Assembly (NCBI GenBank): GCA_001584585.1
Contig: LSYV01000046.1
Location: 396,506-416,209, forward strand
Direction of reading: 5' to 3'
Length of the DNA: 19,704 bases
Source of the DNA: Gonium pectorale
Taxonomy: Eukaryota; Chlorophyta; Chlorophyceae; Chlamydomonadales; Volvocaceae
The notes under the pieces were generated by a model. That model did not search any database. It was given only the letters and a program-made list of their open reading frames with translations, and was not told the DNA's origin. Below are positions 1-10,300 of the stretch, in pieces. A program made the translations under genes and the position numbers. Positions within the stretch are counted from its first letter, which is position 1. Every line of letters begins with the position of its first letter.

Positions 1-1000
1 CACGACCGCATGATTCCTCTTTTGCCCCTCGAGCCGAGCAGACAGACTTTCGCACGTCGTTCTTTCGATTCCGTTTGTTCGACAGCAGCGAGACATGTTC
101 GGCGGTTCCTTTCAGCGCTGCAGGCTAGACCTTAGCCGCTCCCCATGTGTCGGGGAAAGTGGCGCGCCCCCTAAGTCACGGGTATGCACGTATTCTGTTC
201 ATGTGACGGTAAACTGGCCTGACAGTGCACTTCATTCTGTGTGAGATGCTTGGGCATGCAACGTCAGGCAGGTGCGTGTCCTGACAGCGACAGCAGCTAA
301 GCAAAGCCCAGCGGATGGTCGCGAACGCGGGCACCTCCAACTCCGCTCGGGCAGGCACAAGAAGAAGAAAACCTCTACCTCTAAAGACATAACACACGGA
401 TGAGTATGCGGCGTCGTCAACTAATAAGAGCAAACCATGCCATGGAAAGAAAGACCCCCGTCCATAGCGTCCCGTACACCGCCGAACTGCGGTACGAGCA
501 ATGATGAATCCTCGGTGTGCGCGAGTGTACTCGAATATGTGCGTGGGTGTGCGGGGCCCGGGGGGAAAGAAAGAGGGGCCAGCGCGCAAAGGGCCGCCTC
601 AGCCAGCCAGCCAGCGGACTCTCACGACGCTGGTGGCTGGCCGACTCGGGCCCATACTATTTGCGCTACCAAAGGCGCGGGCGACGGCCTAGCTGCTAGA
701 TAGAATGCTGCAAAGAAAGCGAACCCCCTTTTGGGCCTGGCCCAAATAAAAAACGGGGGCCGGAAGAAGAACGAAAAACCCAGCCCCTGGAAGGGGCTTC
801 GCCTATGGAGCGGACAAACAATGCCCACCCGGAGGGCGTCCCCGGACTAAACCCTTACCAAGTTCAAAGCCTTTTCGTCTGGCCGAACGACGCCAGTCCG
901 AATGGCGCCCGGACGGAAGATAGCCAGGCTAAAAGGAGGGGACAGCGCACGCAAGCACGCACCCACGCTTGACCAACCCAGTCACACGGTTTAGGCCCCC
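1..1000. other. Region downstream of the gene, no supported gene
   Basis: Open frames here are short and low-complexity, without splice-compatible continuation or recognisable domains. From about 720 to 905 the composition changes, with A-rich runs between C/G-rich blocks, and several perfect short hairpins occur. These include TTGGGCC-T-GGCCCAA, CCCCT-GGA-AGGGG, and a GTCCG/CGGAC pair. A TCCCC/GGGGA stem lies near 140-160. I see no rRNA, tRNA or coding exon. Confidence 0.5.
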
Positions 1001-1011
1001 ACAAATCTTGT

Positions 1012-1016
1012 TTACA
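1012..1016 (-). terminator. Candidate polyadenylation signal TGTAA
   Basis: The minus strand reads TGTAA here, about 120 bases after the stop codon. TGTAA is the usual poly(A) signal in Chlamydomonas and its relatives, with cleavage commonly 10-20 bases downstream. That would put the transcript end near 1000 and make the 3' UTR about 135 bases. The motif is short and could occur by chance. Confidence 0.5.
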
Positions 1017-1135
1017 CAGCTGCGCACCGCGTGGCCACCCAAAGACACGGCGACATAGCGATCAGCGCACAAGCCGCCAGCAAATATGTATTGCACAAAC
1101 ACACAAAACCGCACGAGCGCAATTGGCTGCCTGCC

Positions 1136-1353
1136 TCATCCGTGCCGGTACGGCATGGGCGCCACTTGCGTCCGATGCCGTACGCGCGCGCGCCGCCAGC
1201 GGACCGCGACAACGGCCGCCCCAACGACGACCACGACAACGGCCGCAACGGAAGCGCCGATCACCACGCCGCTCTTGGAGGCTGCCGATCCCGCCGTTGA
1301 CGCGGTCCCTGCGCCGGCGGCCACAGCCGCCTCAGGGGCCCCATCGGCTGCGC
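1136..1353 (-). CDS. Last exon: transmembrane helix and short basic cytoplasmic tail
   Basis: The acceptor CACCACCACAG precedes 1353 and the TGA stop is at 1138-1136. The exon gives residues 2526-2597. It starts with an Ala/Gly/Thr/Ser-rich extracellular stretch, followed by a 23-residue uninterrupted hydrophobic segment ([20 protein letters not shown]...) at 1270-1202. The tail of about 21 residues begins [10 protein letters not shown] and ends PMPYRHG. The positive charge after the helix fits a type I, N-out orientation. No kinase, ITAM-like or other signalling domain is present, so any signalling would need a partner protein. This is clearly the carboxy terminus, because a stop codon and a candidate polyadenylation signal follow. 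Confidence 0.85.
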
Positions 1354-4300
1354 CTGTGGTGGTGGCAATGCGATAGAGCGGCATGATGGGGGCGGGCGGT
1401 GTGTGTGTGTGTGGCGGGTGAGGCTGCGTTTGCAGCTTGGCTGCCTGCAGGGTCAAGGGCCGTCCTGAGCCCGACAGGTCATGTGCATTGCATCGCGCAG
1501 CACGCGCCCCGCTTGTAGCTAGTCACAATTGGCCGGGTTATTGCTATGCTGGTCTAACGTTGTTAGTAGGGCAACGGCGCGTGACGGACCTCCGGCTTGG
1601 GGGCTGGCACGAGCATCAGAAGTTAGGTCTTGGGCGTCGCCACTGCTACCCTGCGGGTGAGGGCCTTGCGGTGGCGTCGAGGTGCCTTCCTCTGTAGCAG
1701 GCGGGCCCGCTGGGGCTGCGCCCTCCGCGTTGCCCGCGACCTGTGCGGCCTCGCCTGCAGCACGGCAGAACAGGGCGGGGCGCACGCACCACACAATCAA
1801 GCACAGTTAGACACACCGAGCAGCCGTCCATCCTATCCGGCCGGGTGAATACGATCAGCCGTTCCTCTCCATCCGTTCTGGTGAACACGATGAAGAATAA
1901 TCAGCTCAGCCGCATATGCGGGCACGACGCTGGTGATCTGGACGTTACCGAATACGGCCAAACGCTGCAATGCGGCGAGTGACGCCCCCCCGAGGCAAGG
2001 GACGTATGCGGCCACGCACCACGAGTTGCACCACGTGTTGCACGCGCGTGCGGCCGCACACGGTGCGCACGACCCCATGGCTTGCGGATCCCTGGCGCCC
2101 CTCCGGGCCCTGCTCCCAATCTGGATGCACGCATGTACACATGTACGGCGCACATGCATGTCGCCAGCTGGGGCTGATGGACAAGGAAGCAAACAAAGGA
2201 GCTGACATCCAACGCCCCACCTTCCGTCGCGCTTGCGACGCCCTGCTTGAACGAGGCACCGCTGGTTGTGGTGGTGGCTGTGGTGGTGATTGCTCCGGCG
2301 GGGGCCATCGAGCACGTGTAATTGATTTGCGCGTACTTGTACGTTCCGTCGCACGGGTCCGGCACTGCGTAGTAGTTGACGCTGCATGCTGACTGCCCCA
2401 GGCACGCAGTCCGGACCTGCGCCGCGAACTCCGCCGAGGCGCAGCGGGTGTTTTGCACGGCTCCAGGGCCGCCCGGGTAGGGGCAGGTGGTGGTGTCGGA
2501 GCGGCCGTAGAAGGGGGACACGGCGGCGATGACGTTCCCGGAGGGGCACTGCAGGCGGGAGGGCTGCGCCGCGCCCTCGCAGAGCACTCCGGTGGTGAGG
2601 TCGGCGGCTGCGACGCCCGATGCGCACGCACCGCCGAGCAACATCGGCATGCAACAAACACGGGGCGGGGAGGGGACACAAGAAAGGACGGGAGGGAGGA
2701 ATGGTTGCGCATGAGGCTGGAATTGCTTGAACACGTGTAAGTTATGTATGGCGCAAGTCTGGTTCGGAGCGCGGCTGTGCGGGTGGATGGACGCAAAACT
2801 GAATTCTGCTCGACACCACTCCATCACACGACGGACGCGAGCTATGTTCATCTTGGGCACCGCAGCTGACAACGGAGGTCAGTCAGATCACCCACCCGCG
2901 TAGACGCCAAAGACCTGCAGCTCGGTGATGTGCAGGACGCCGCCGGCAGCGGGGTTCCTGTTCTGCAGTGTCACCCAGCGGCCCACGACTGGCCGCCGCA
3001 GGACCACCACCTCGGCCGCACACGCGCCCAGCGGCGCCCCCTGCGTCCACACCAGCGCGTTCCCGGCAATGCTGCCCGCCGCGTTTGTGACGCTCACGTT
3101 GCCCACGCGCAGCTCCGCACCCTGCAGCCGCTCCGCGCAGCAGTCGCAGCGGTTCCAGATCACCAGCCGGGCGACGGCCGCCGGCGCGCCCAGGTCAACA
3201 GACAGCCACGAGCCGCCGTCGGAGCTGACGGTGTGGGCAATGTGCGGCCGTCCGCCCTCGTTGTAGGCCCCAACGTACTGCGTCTCGCCGTCGAAGGCGT
3301 ACTCGGGCCCCAGCACACCATCAAAGACGGACGATGCGTAGGCCGGCTGGTCCAGGGCTAGATTGGGAGCTTCGACGTCCGTGGCGTCAGCTGTGTGCGG
3401 GGCGCGCGTTGTGCGAAGGAGGGTACGCAGCGGGCGTGAGGGGAGCGATGGACCTGTGAACGGCTGTCGCCTGGTGGAGCGCAGCTGGAGGATATGTTCA
3501 TGGCTGGGAAACCAGCACTCGATGCCGGTAGGTCAAGTTGGTTGGGCGGAGGCGCTGGAACGGGCTGGTTTGGCTGTTTGGTGATGACGCGCAACACCAT
3601 GTGCCATACATCCACCGTATGCGCCGTACCTACCTGTGGCGAAGATGCTGGACGCCCAGCTGCCCCCGCATGTTTGAATGCCGTCCGCGCAGCGCACGCC
3701 GCAGGTGCTGGGGCCCAGCGACGTCGCCAGCCGCAGGTCGCTGCCGGCAAAGCACTGACTACCGTACTGCATGCCGTACAGTGTGAAGCCTGCTCGGGCG
3801 GGGGTCCGATCGGGGGTCCGAGGGGTCCGTGGGCTGAGCAGAAGCAGACGTTGTGGTGATCCATCAGAGATTGCATGCGGAGGGGGGGGCTTGCAGCACG
3901 GATACAGATACAAGGGCCCGGACAAGCAAACAAGCGGACATGGGCTCCAAGTGCTCCTAGGCACTGAGGCCGCCGTCCCGTGCTTGCGGCATCTTCGTCC
4001 ATCCATCAGCCGCGCTGGTCATGGAGGATTTCCCATAAGAAGGGACGTCGGCAGCATCCTTACGTAGTTCCCGTACACGACGGGCATTGCCTGAAAGACG
4101 GAGGAGGACCAAGCACAGCTGCACGAAAATCCAGGTGTCTTGCTCCCGGGCTCCATTGCCCTGCAGCGCAGTAACACCCTTTCTCCCTCCCCTTTCCTTA
4201 GCACCCGGGCGCACCCAGTGCGTCATCAAAGCGGCAGTCTCTAACATTCCGTTCCCTTCTCCCAACGCCGCACTGATCTACACGCCGTGCAGGAGGCGCT

Positions 4301-7300
4301 CGCGAGTGAGCGCGCACCCACGGGCACCCACCTGCGTCGCGAGCGCGCTTGCCGCACAGGGCGAGGCTGAGTCCGTCCTCCAACCGGTCGGGCAGCAGCC
4401 GCGTGGCGTTGTCGGCGAAGCAGCCCAGTGCGGGGCCTGCGGGCGGGCGGCAATGGGACGCAGGCAAACGTAAAGGAATGAAGGAATGGAGGGAACCGCA
4501 GCGCTCCGCTTCGATCAACCATGAGCGGCTAGGAACGTGCGGCAGGTGCAGTGGAGTAGTACTGCTCCAGCGGAGCCGAGCCCGGGCCCGGGTCTCGAGG
4601 TGCGCGGCTGTACAGAGATGAATGAGGGGCCAGGATTGCGATTCGGCATGCAAGTGTGCTCCTTCCGTAGTCGGCGAATGCCCATTCAGCCGGCGCTTAC
4701 TCAGGCTGTACAGGTCGAAGGCCGCAGATCCGCCGCACGTCCGGGAGGCGTTGCCGCCGCAGGGCGCGGTGCACGCGCTGCTGGGGCCCTGGCTCGCGGC
4801 CAGGCGCAGGTCCGTAACGCCATAGCACTGGCTGCCGTACGCAACGCCGTACAGGGTGTATGTGCCTGCGTGCGAGCGGGCGAGGCAGGCGCGGGCGCGG
4901 GCGGCTCCAGCAGCTCTGTGATTGGGCGTTCAAGGACACATGCATCCGGCCCGCGTTGCGCAATGTCACGGAGAGAGCGAGTCCCCGGGGAGTGCGTAGC
5001 GGGCAACGGACCGACGTCGGGAAGCGATGGAGTGGTGTAACATCAAGGCAAGCGCAAGACGACAGCAGACCACACGCACCGGCGCCCCCAACCAGCCATA
5101 CATGACACAGCCCGGGTCGCATCACCAAGCACACCCCACTACTGCTCCTGGGCCCTACGGCTTCTGGGCCTTACGGCTAACCAGAACTCTTAAGGGTGTT
5201 TTACCCTCTCCGCTATGGCGGGTCGGGAGCCAATCGGCTCGTGTGGCCTGCAACACCTCTCTGGGGGAGCCTGTAATCTGTATCTGTATCTGCTCCGCGC
5301 TCGCCCGCTCACCCGCCGCCCGAGCTAGGGATGCGCAGAGCGCCGGCGTCATGTCGGCCCTCGTGGCCAGCAGCGGGGCGGCCTGCAGCGGCGACATGCC
5401 GCTGCCGCTGCCACCCGCACCACCTGCGGCTGCTGCAGCCGCGAAGCAGCCCAGGTAGTACCCGGCGTCGTACCCTGTGTGCGATGAGGGGCGGTCGAAA
5501 TTGGTGATGGAGCGACGGTTGAAATTGGCATGGGAGAGTGAGTGCTACGCGTGCTGCTGCGCGTGCCGGGCACGTGGCCGCGGAGGGGCTCCGTAAGGTA
5601 GGGGCTGAAATGCCGAAGTTGGGGATGTGTGAGCTCAAAGGCATGACATGCAAGGAGGGATGCGAGGAGCGATGCGAGCGGCAGCACTGACTGACTGGCT
5701 TGCCCCCGTGCCTTGGCAACGGCTGTCCATTTTGCACCATTGCACCATTGCACCATTGTGCACACGAATTGCACACGGCTGGGGGGGGCGCTTAGTTCTG
5801 CGCCCTGCTGCACACACATACACACGTCGTATGCGTTGTTTCTTTTCAACACATACACACATGCATACACTCATGCGCTCGTTGCGTCGTGGTTGTGTTT
5901 GTGAGGGCCGCCGAGAGGGCGGGCAACTGTAACCAAAACTGGCAATTTTCACATGATGGGGTGGACCAAAGCAAGGGGTATGCGCACACTGCATGTATGC
6001 ACATATAGCGGCTCATGTGGTCGCCATATTACGTGCTGAACGCGCAGAACTGTCGGCAGTTGGTTAGGAAATCGTTGGCTTTGGCCCCTTCGGTTAGCAC
6101 TCATTGCTGGGTTTCCGTGTGCCGCCTTGAGAGCGAGCAATATTGTTGGCATTGCATTTACTAGCTGTGTGTATCGGGGTTCGGCCGAGCTAGGTGTGAC
6201 CTGGGCGGGTTCCCCTGGAGCGTTCAGACTGGCGAGAAGGCCAGCGCCAGTGCGAGACCAGTTATCTGCGTCTCGCACTCTGTGGTATAAACAGACACGC
6301 ACACACACACATGGCGAGCCACGCTGGGGTCTGGGGTAGCAAGGGTCTATCTCCTGTGCGGCACCCACGGCCCGGAGTACCCGCCCTACCCTTGCAAGTG
6401 GGACCGCTGACGCCGTTGAGGCTGGTGGTGCCCGCGACCATGTAGTCTGGGCAGGGTCCGCACGCCCAGGAGCCTCCGGCGGCGTTGGTGCAGGAGGCCG
6501 GTCCGCACGGCCCAGCGGAGCACAGGTCTGCACGCGCACGCGGATCGGATTGGGGATCGGCACAAGGTATGGATTGACAGTGTAGGCATGGAAGGCGGTA
6601 TTGGATGGGGTGGACGGGCAAATGTTATTGACTTCAGCCCGGCGCCTCTGCCCACCACCAAGCAAGCCCCTCAGCTGCAATATGTCCCGCCTATGAGGGG
6701 TCCAAAAGTCCGCCACGGAACATACGGCCGGCACGCACGCCCGGACACACGATACGTGCACACACATCAGCGTCGTGCCGGCATGTCGAGTTAGCCTGAC
6801 CTTGAGGGGGCCTGGGTGATGGGGGAAGCGGAGGTGGCGGAGATGGAGGCCTAAAGGGTACGGGGCTGGGACGTGGGGATGGCGGCCTAGGTGGAGGGCT
6901 CGGAGGCCGTGGCCGGGGGCTGGGCGGCAGGGGTGGTCGTGCCGGCCGGCTGGGTGGCAGAGGTGGCCGTGGCGGCGGACGGGGAGGCGACGGTGGCCGT
7001 GGCGGCGGGCTGTGTGGCTGAGGTGGCCGTGGCGGCGGGCTGGGAGGCCTGGGTGGCGGGCTGGGGCCTGGTGATGGGGGCTTGAGCGGCGCTGGGGGCC
7101 TGTGTGGAGGTCGGGGGCTGGGAGGAGGTGAGGGGCTAGGGGGCTGTGGGGGATCCGGACCTGGAGGTGGTGAGGGGCTAGGAGGTGCCGGTGGGGATGG
7201 CGGTGAAGGAGGGGCCGGAGGTGCTGGTGGCTTGGGTGGTGGTGGAAGCCCAGGCGGTGTGGGTGGGTTTGGTGAGGGTGGTGGTAGCGGTGGTTTGGGC

Positions 7301-10300
7301 GGCGCAGGACTGGGAGGAAGAGGAGGTTTGATTGCTGGGGGAGGCTGTGGAGAAGGGTTAGGCGGCATGGGCGGGGGCTTGGGAGGGGGGCTGGGTGGCG
7401 ATGGAGGCTTGGGTGGCGGACTGGGACGAGGGGAAGGGTGTCTTGGAGGCGTCGGCGGCATGGGCAGAGGGCTGGGAGGCGTTGGCGGGCGAGGAGGAGG
7501 GCTAGGTGGTGTTGGTGGCTTGGGAGGGGGACTGGGCGGCACTGGAGGCTTAGGTAGGGGACTGGGTGGCGACGGGGGCTTGGGCGGAGGACTGGGAGGC
7601 GTTGGCGGGCGTGGAGGAAGTGGACTGTGAGGTGACGGAGGGCGGGGCGGAACTGGCTGTGGGGTTGGACTTGGGGGTGATAGTTTGGCGGGAAGAGGGC
7701 TTGCCTGCTGCGCGGGAGGTGGTCGGAAGAACAGCGAGGCGTCATAACCGATGTATGTGTAGGCGCCCACGTAAGTAGATGTGGAGGGGCAGCCGAAGCC
7801 GGGCCCCGGGGAGTTGAGCGACGCCCCGAGCAGCGGATCATCTCCAGGCTGCTCCTGCTGCAGTAACGTGTCGCCGTACAACAGTGCCATCTTCCAGGAG
7901 TCCGGGAGGCCAAAGGTCGTGCTGTACACCAGGCCTCCCGCGATGTACACATTGAACCTGTACGACATGCTTGCATCCAGGCTGGTGCCGACAAGGCTGT
8001 CCGACGTGAAGTAGGCGCAGATGTGCAGCTGCGTGGTTTCGGGGGGCATGCTGCCTCCCCATGGCCAGGTCAGCACAGCGCCGCCACGGCTGTACAGGGG
8101 TCCCGCACCCGCTGGCGGCACATTGACGTACGACCCCTGGGCCTGGAAGGTTGCGCCGGCCTGCTGAGATTCCCACCGTGTCACCCAGACCGTCGGCATG
8201 GGGGGCCCGGGCGTCCAGGTTCGGTCCCCTGCACGAATGTGGAGGTCACCGGACACGCACACACACACACGCACGGGTAAGCCGGATGGAGATGCATGCC
8301 GCACGTCGTTATGAGAGACGCCACATCAAGAGATATGAATCAAGGGATGTGAAGGGCAGCGCCGGTCACCCCTGCGTGATTACTACAAATCTATTGACAA
8401 GATAGAGAACAATAATGCAAACTACCAGACAGCAATTATGAAATCAGAGCCGGACAATCATCGGACCGTATGGAAGCACACACACACACACACCTGATGC
8501 TGTGAACTCGAACACAAGATATGGCGGCGGCGGTGGTGGCGGCGGCGGTGACGGCGGCGGCGGTGATGGCGGCGGCGGCGGTGATGGCGGTGCAGGTGGC
8601 GGTGAGGGCAACAGCGGTGGCGGCGGTGGCGGTGGCGGCCGTGGCGGCCGTGGGGGCACCGGGGGCCGCGGGGGAGGTGACGGGGGCCGTGGGGGCACAC
8701 CCCGCGGATCGTATCGGTAGCTGTCCACGTAGCCATCTGCCGCTGGGCTGCACTCCAGTCCAGGTGCAAGTCCCCTGCCAACGTTGGTGTCCCATGGGCG
8801 GCTGGACTGGTACCTGGGGACGTCACGCTCCGTCGCAATTAGGGACAGGTTGAGCACCGGCCCCAGGTCAAAGTTGGCTGTGACGCATACGTGGTACTCG
8901 GCTGTGTCGGGCGGGGTCGCGGTCGTCGTTGTTGCACCGCCAGGAAGGCTGCTGCCGCCGGCGGGCCAGAACACGGACTCGGCATTGTCGCCGAGGAGGA
9001 CGTTGTCACCGGACCAGGTGCCCCCGCGGGCGGTGGTGCTCCTGGTGCCGTTGAGGTCGGGGCCAACGGTGTAGAGCGCCGAGCCTGCGCGCCAGGTGAC
9101 TGTGATGTCCACATCCAGGATGAATGGGGACCCTGCATGATATTGAAATGGTGCGGGCCGGTTATACAGCCAACAGTATATATGCATGCCTCTTTGTCCT
9201 AGGCTCGGCCACGGCTGGCTGGATGGGTGGGCGGCCGTGTATGCCAAACAGTGTGGCTTGACAGCTTACCGGTAATCAGCCCTGCTCATGTACTCCTCAT
9301 CACTCATCCCGCCCTAGCTACCCAAGCAAGCCAATGCAAAGCCCTACCCGTACCCTGCAAGTATAAAGCAGGTAATAAGCCGACAACGAACACGTCTGTC
9401 TATCTGTCTGTCTGTCTATTTGTCTGGCAGCCTGCGTGCACCTCACCGTCTGCGAGGGCCCAGCTCACAGCGAGTCGCATGTATGGGGCAACGTACGGAG
9501 GCGGCGGCGACGGAAGCATTGGCGGCAGGGGCGGAGGAGGTGAGGGTGGGAGCGGGGGCGGTAGCGGGGGCGGGGAAGGCGGCGGCGGCGACGGTGGGGG
9601 TGGAGGTGGAGGCGGGGGCGTGGCGGGGGAGAAGGGGCGGGGGACGCGGGGGAGGTGACGGTGGCGGGTTGGGCCCCCGATATGCGCCGTCGTGATAAAC
9701 CTTGCCCAACGCGGCGTTCTGGGCGCCCGCCGGGATGTCGTTCCTGCTGACGTAACGCGAGAAGTCTTCGGAAGGGTAGCAGAAAGGAACGTCGTTGGGG
9801 GACAGGCCCGTCGCCAGCAAACGGAGGCTCTGGAACAAGGGCCAGCTCCCCTGGCGCGTGGCCACCTCCACGCCCGACTCGAAGGCCTTGAGCGTCGCAA
9901 AATAGTGCGGCAGCGGGTTCGAGCCCCAGGTGCTGGCATTGATGGTCCAGCGGCTCCAGTCCTCGTCACCAATGTAGACACAGACATAGTAGGTGCCGTG
10001 GGTGGGCGGGCTGCCGCTCCGCGGCCAGGTCAGCGTCCGCCCGTTGTCGCTGAACACGGCGCCCGTGGGGGCGTTGAGGGCGTTCTTGCCGTAGTGGGCG
10101 GTGCAGCAGTCCCGGAGGTACGGGCCGTCCAGGCCGTCCGGCGAGGAGGTGCAGCTGCCGCCCGAGGTCGAGTTCCAGTTGTTTGGCCTCCAGGTCACCA
10201 CGAGGTGGAGCTCCGGGACGGGGACCTCTGCAACCCAGTGATTGATTGTTTGCACCGGGTGGTCGGGTAAAGCGAGTGAGGGCAGGATTCCGGCGGCTGG

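Noticed and set aside
560..605. Residues around 560-605 of the model (coded near 13740-13010) as a membrane helix
   Set aside because: The stretch is hydrophobic but interrupted by Asp and Arg and is better explained as Gly-rich strands; coordinates given here are residue numbers.
176..703. Open frames on both strands near the left edge
   Set aside because: They are short, overlapping and low complexity, with no domain, no splice-consistent extension and no poly(A) context.
7082..7630. Long plus-strand glycine-rich open frame
   Set aside because: It is the complement of the proline-rich shaft. It is simply the stop-free antisense of CCN-rich codons, with no independent start context or splice partners.
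5949..7994. Very long minus-strand open frame of 681 codons
   Set aside because: It is the wrong frame through the proline shaft (His/Pro/Leu/Arg-rich) and runs through introns with clear splice sites. The real frame has folded domains on both sides.
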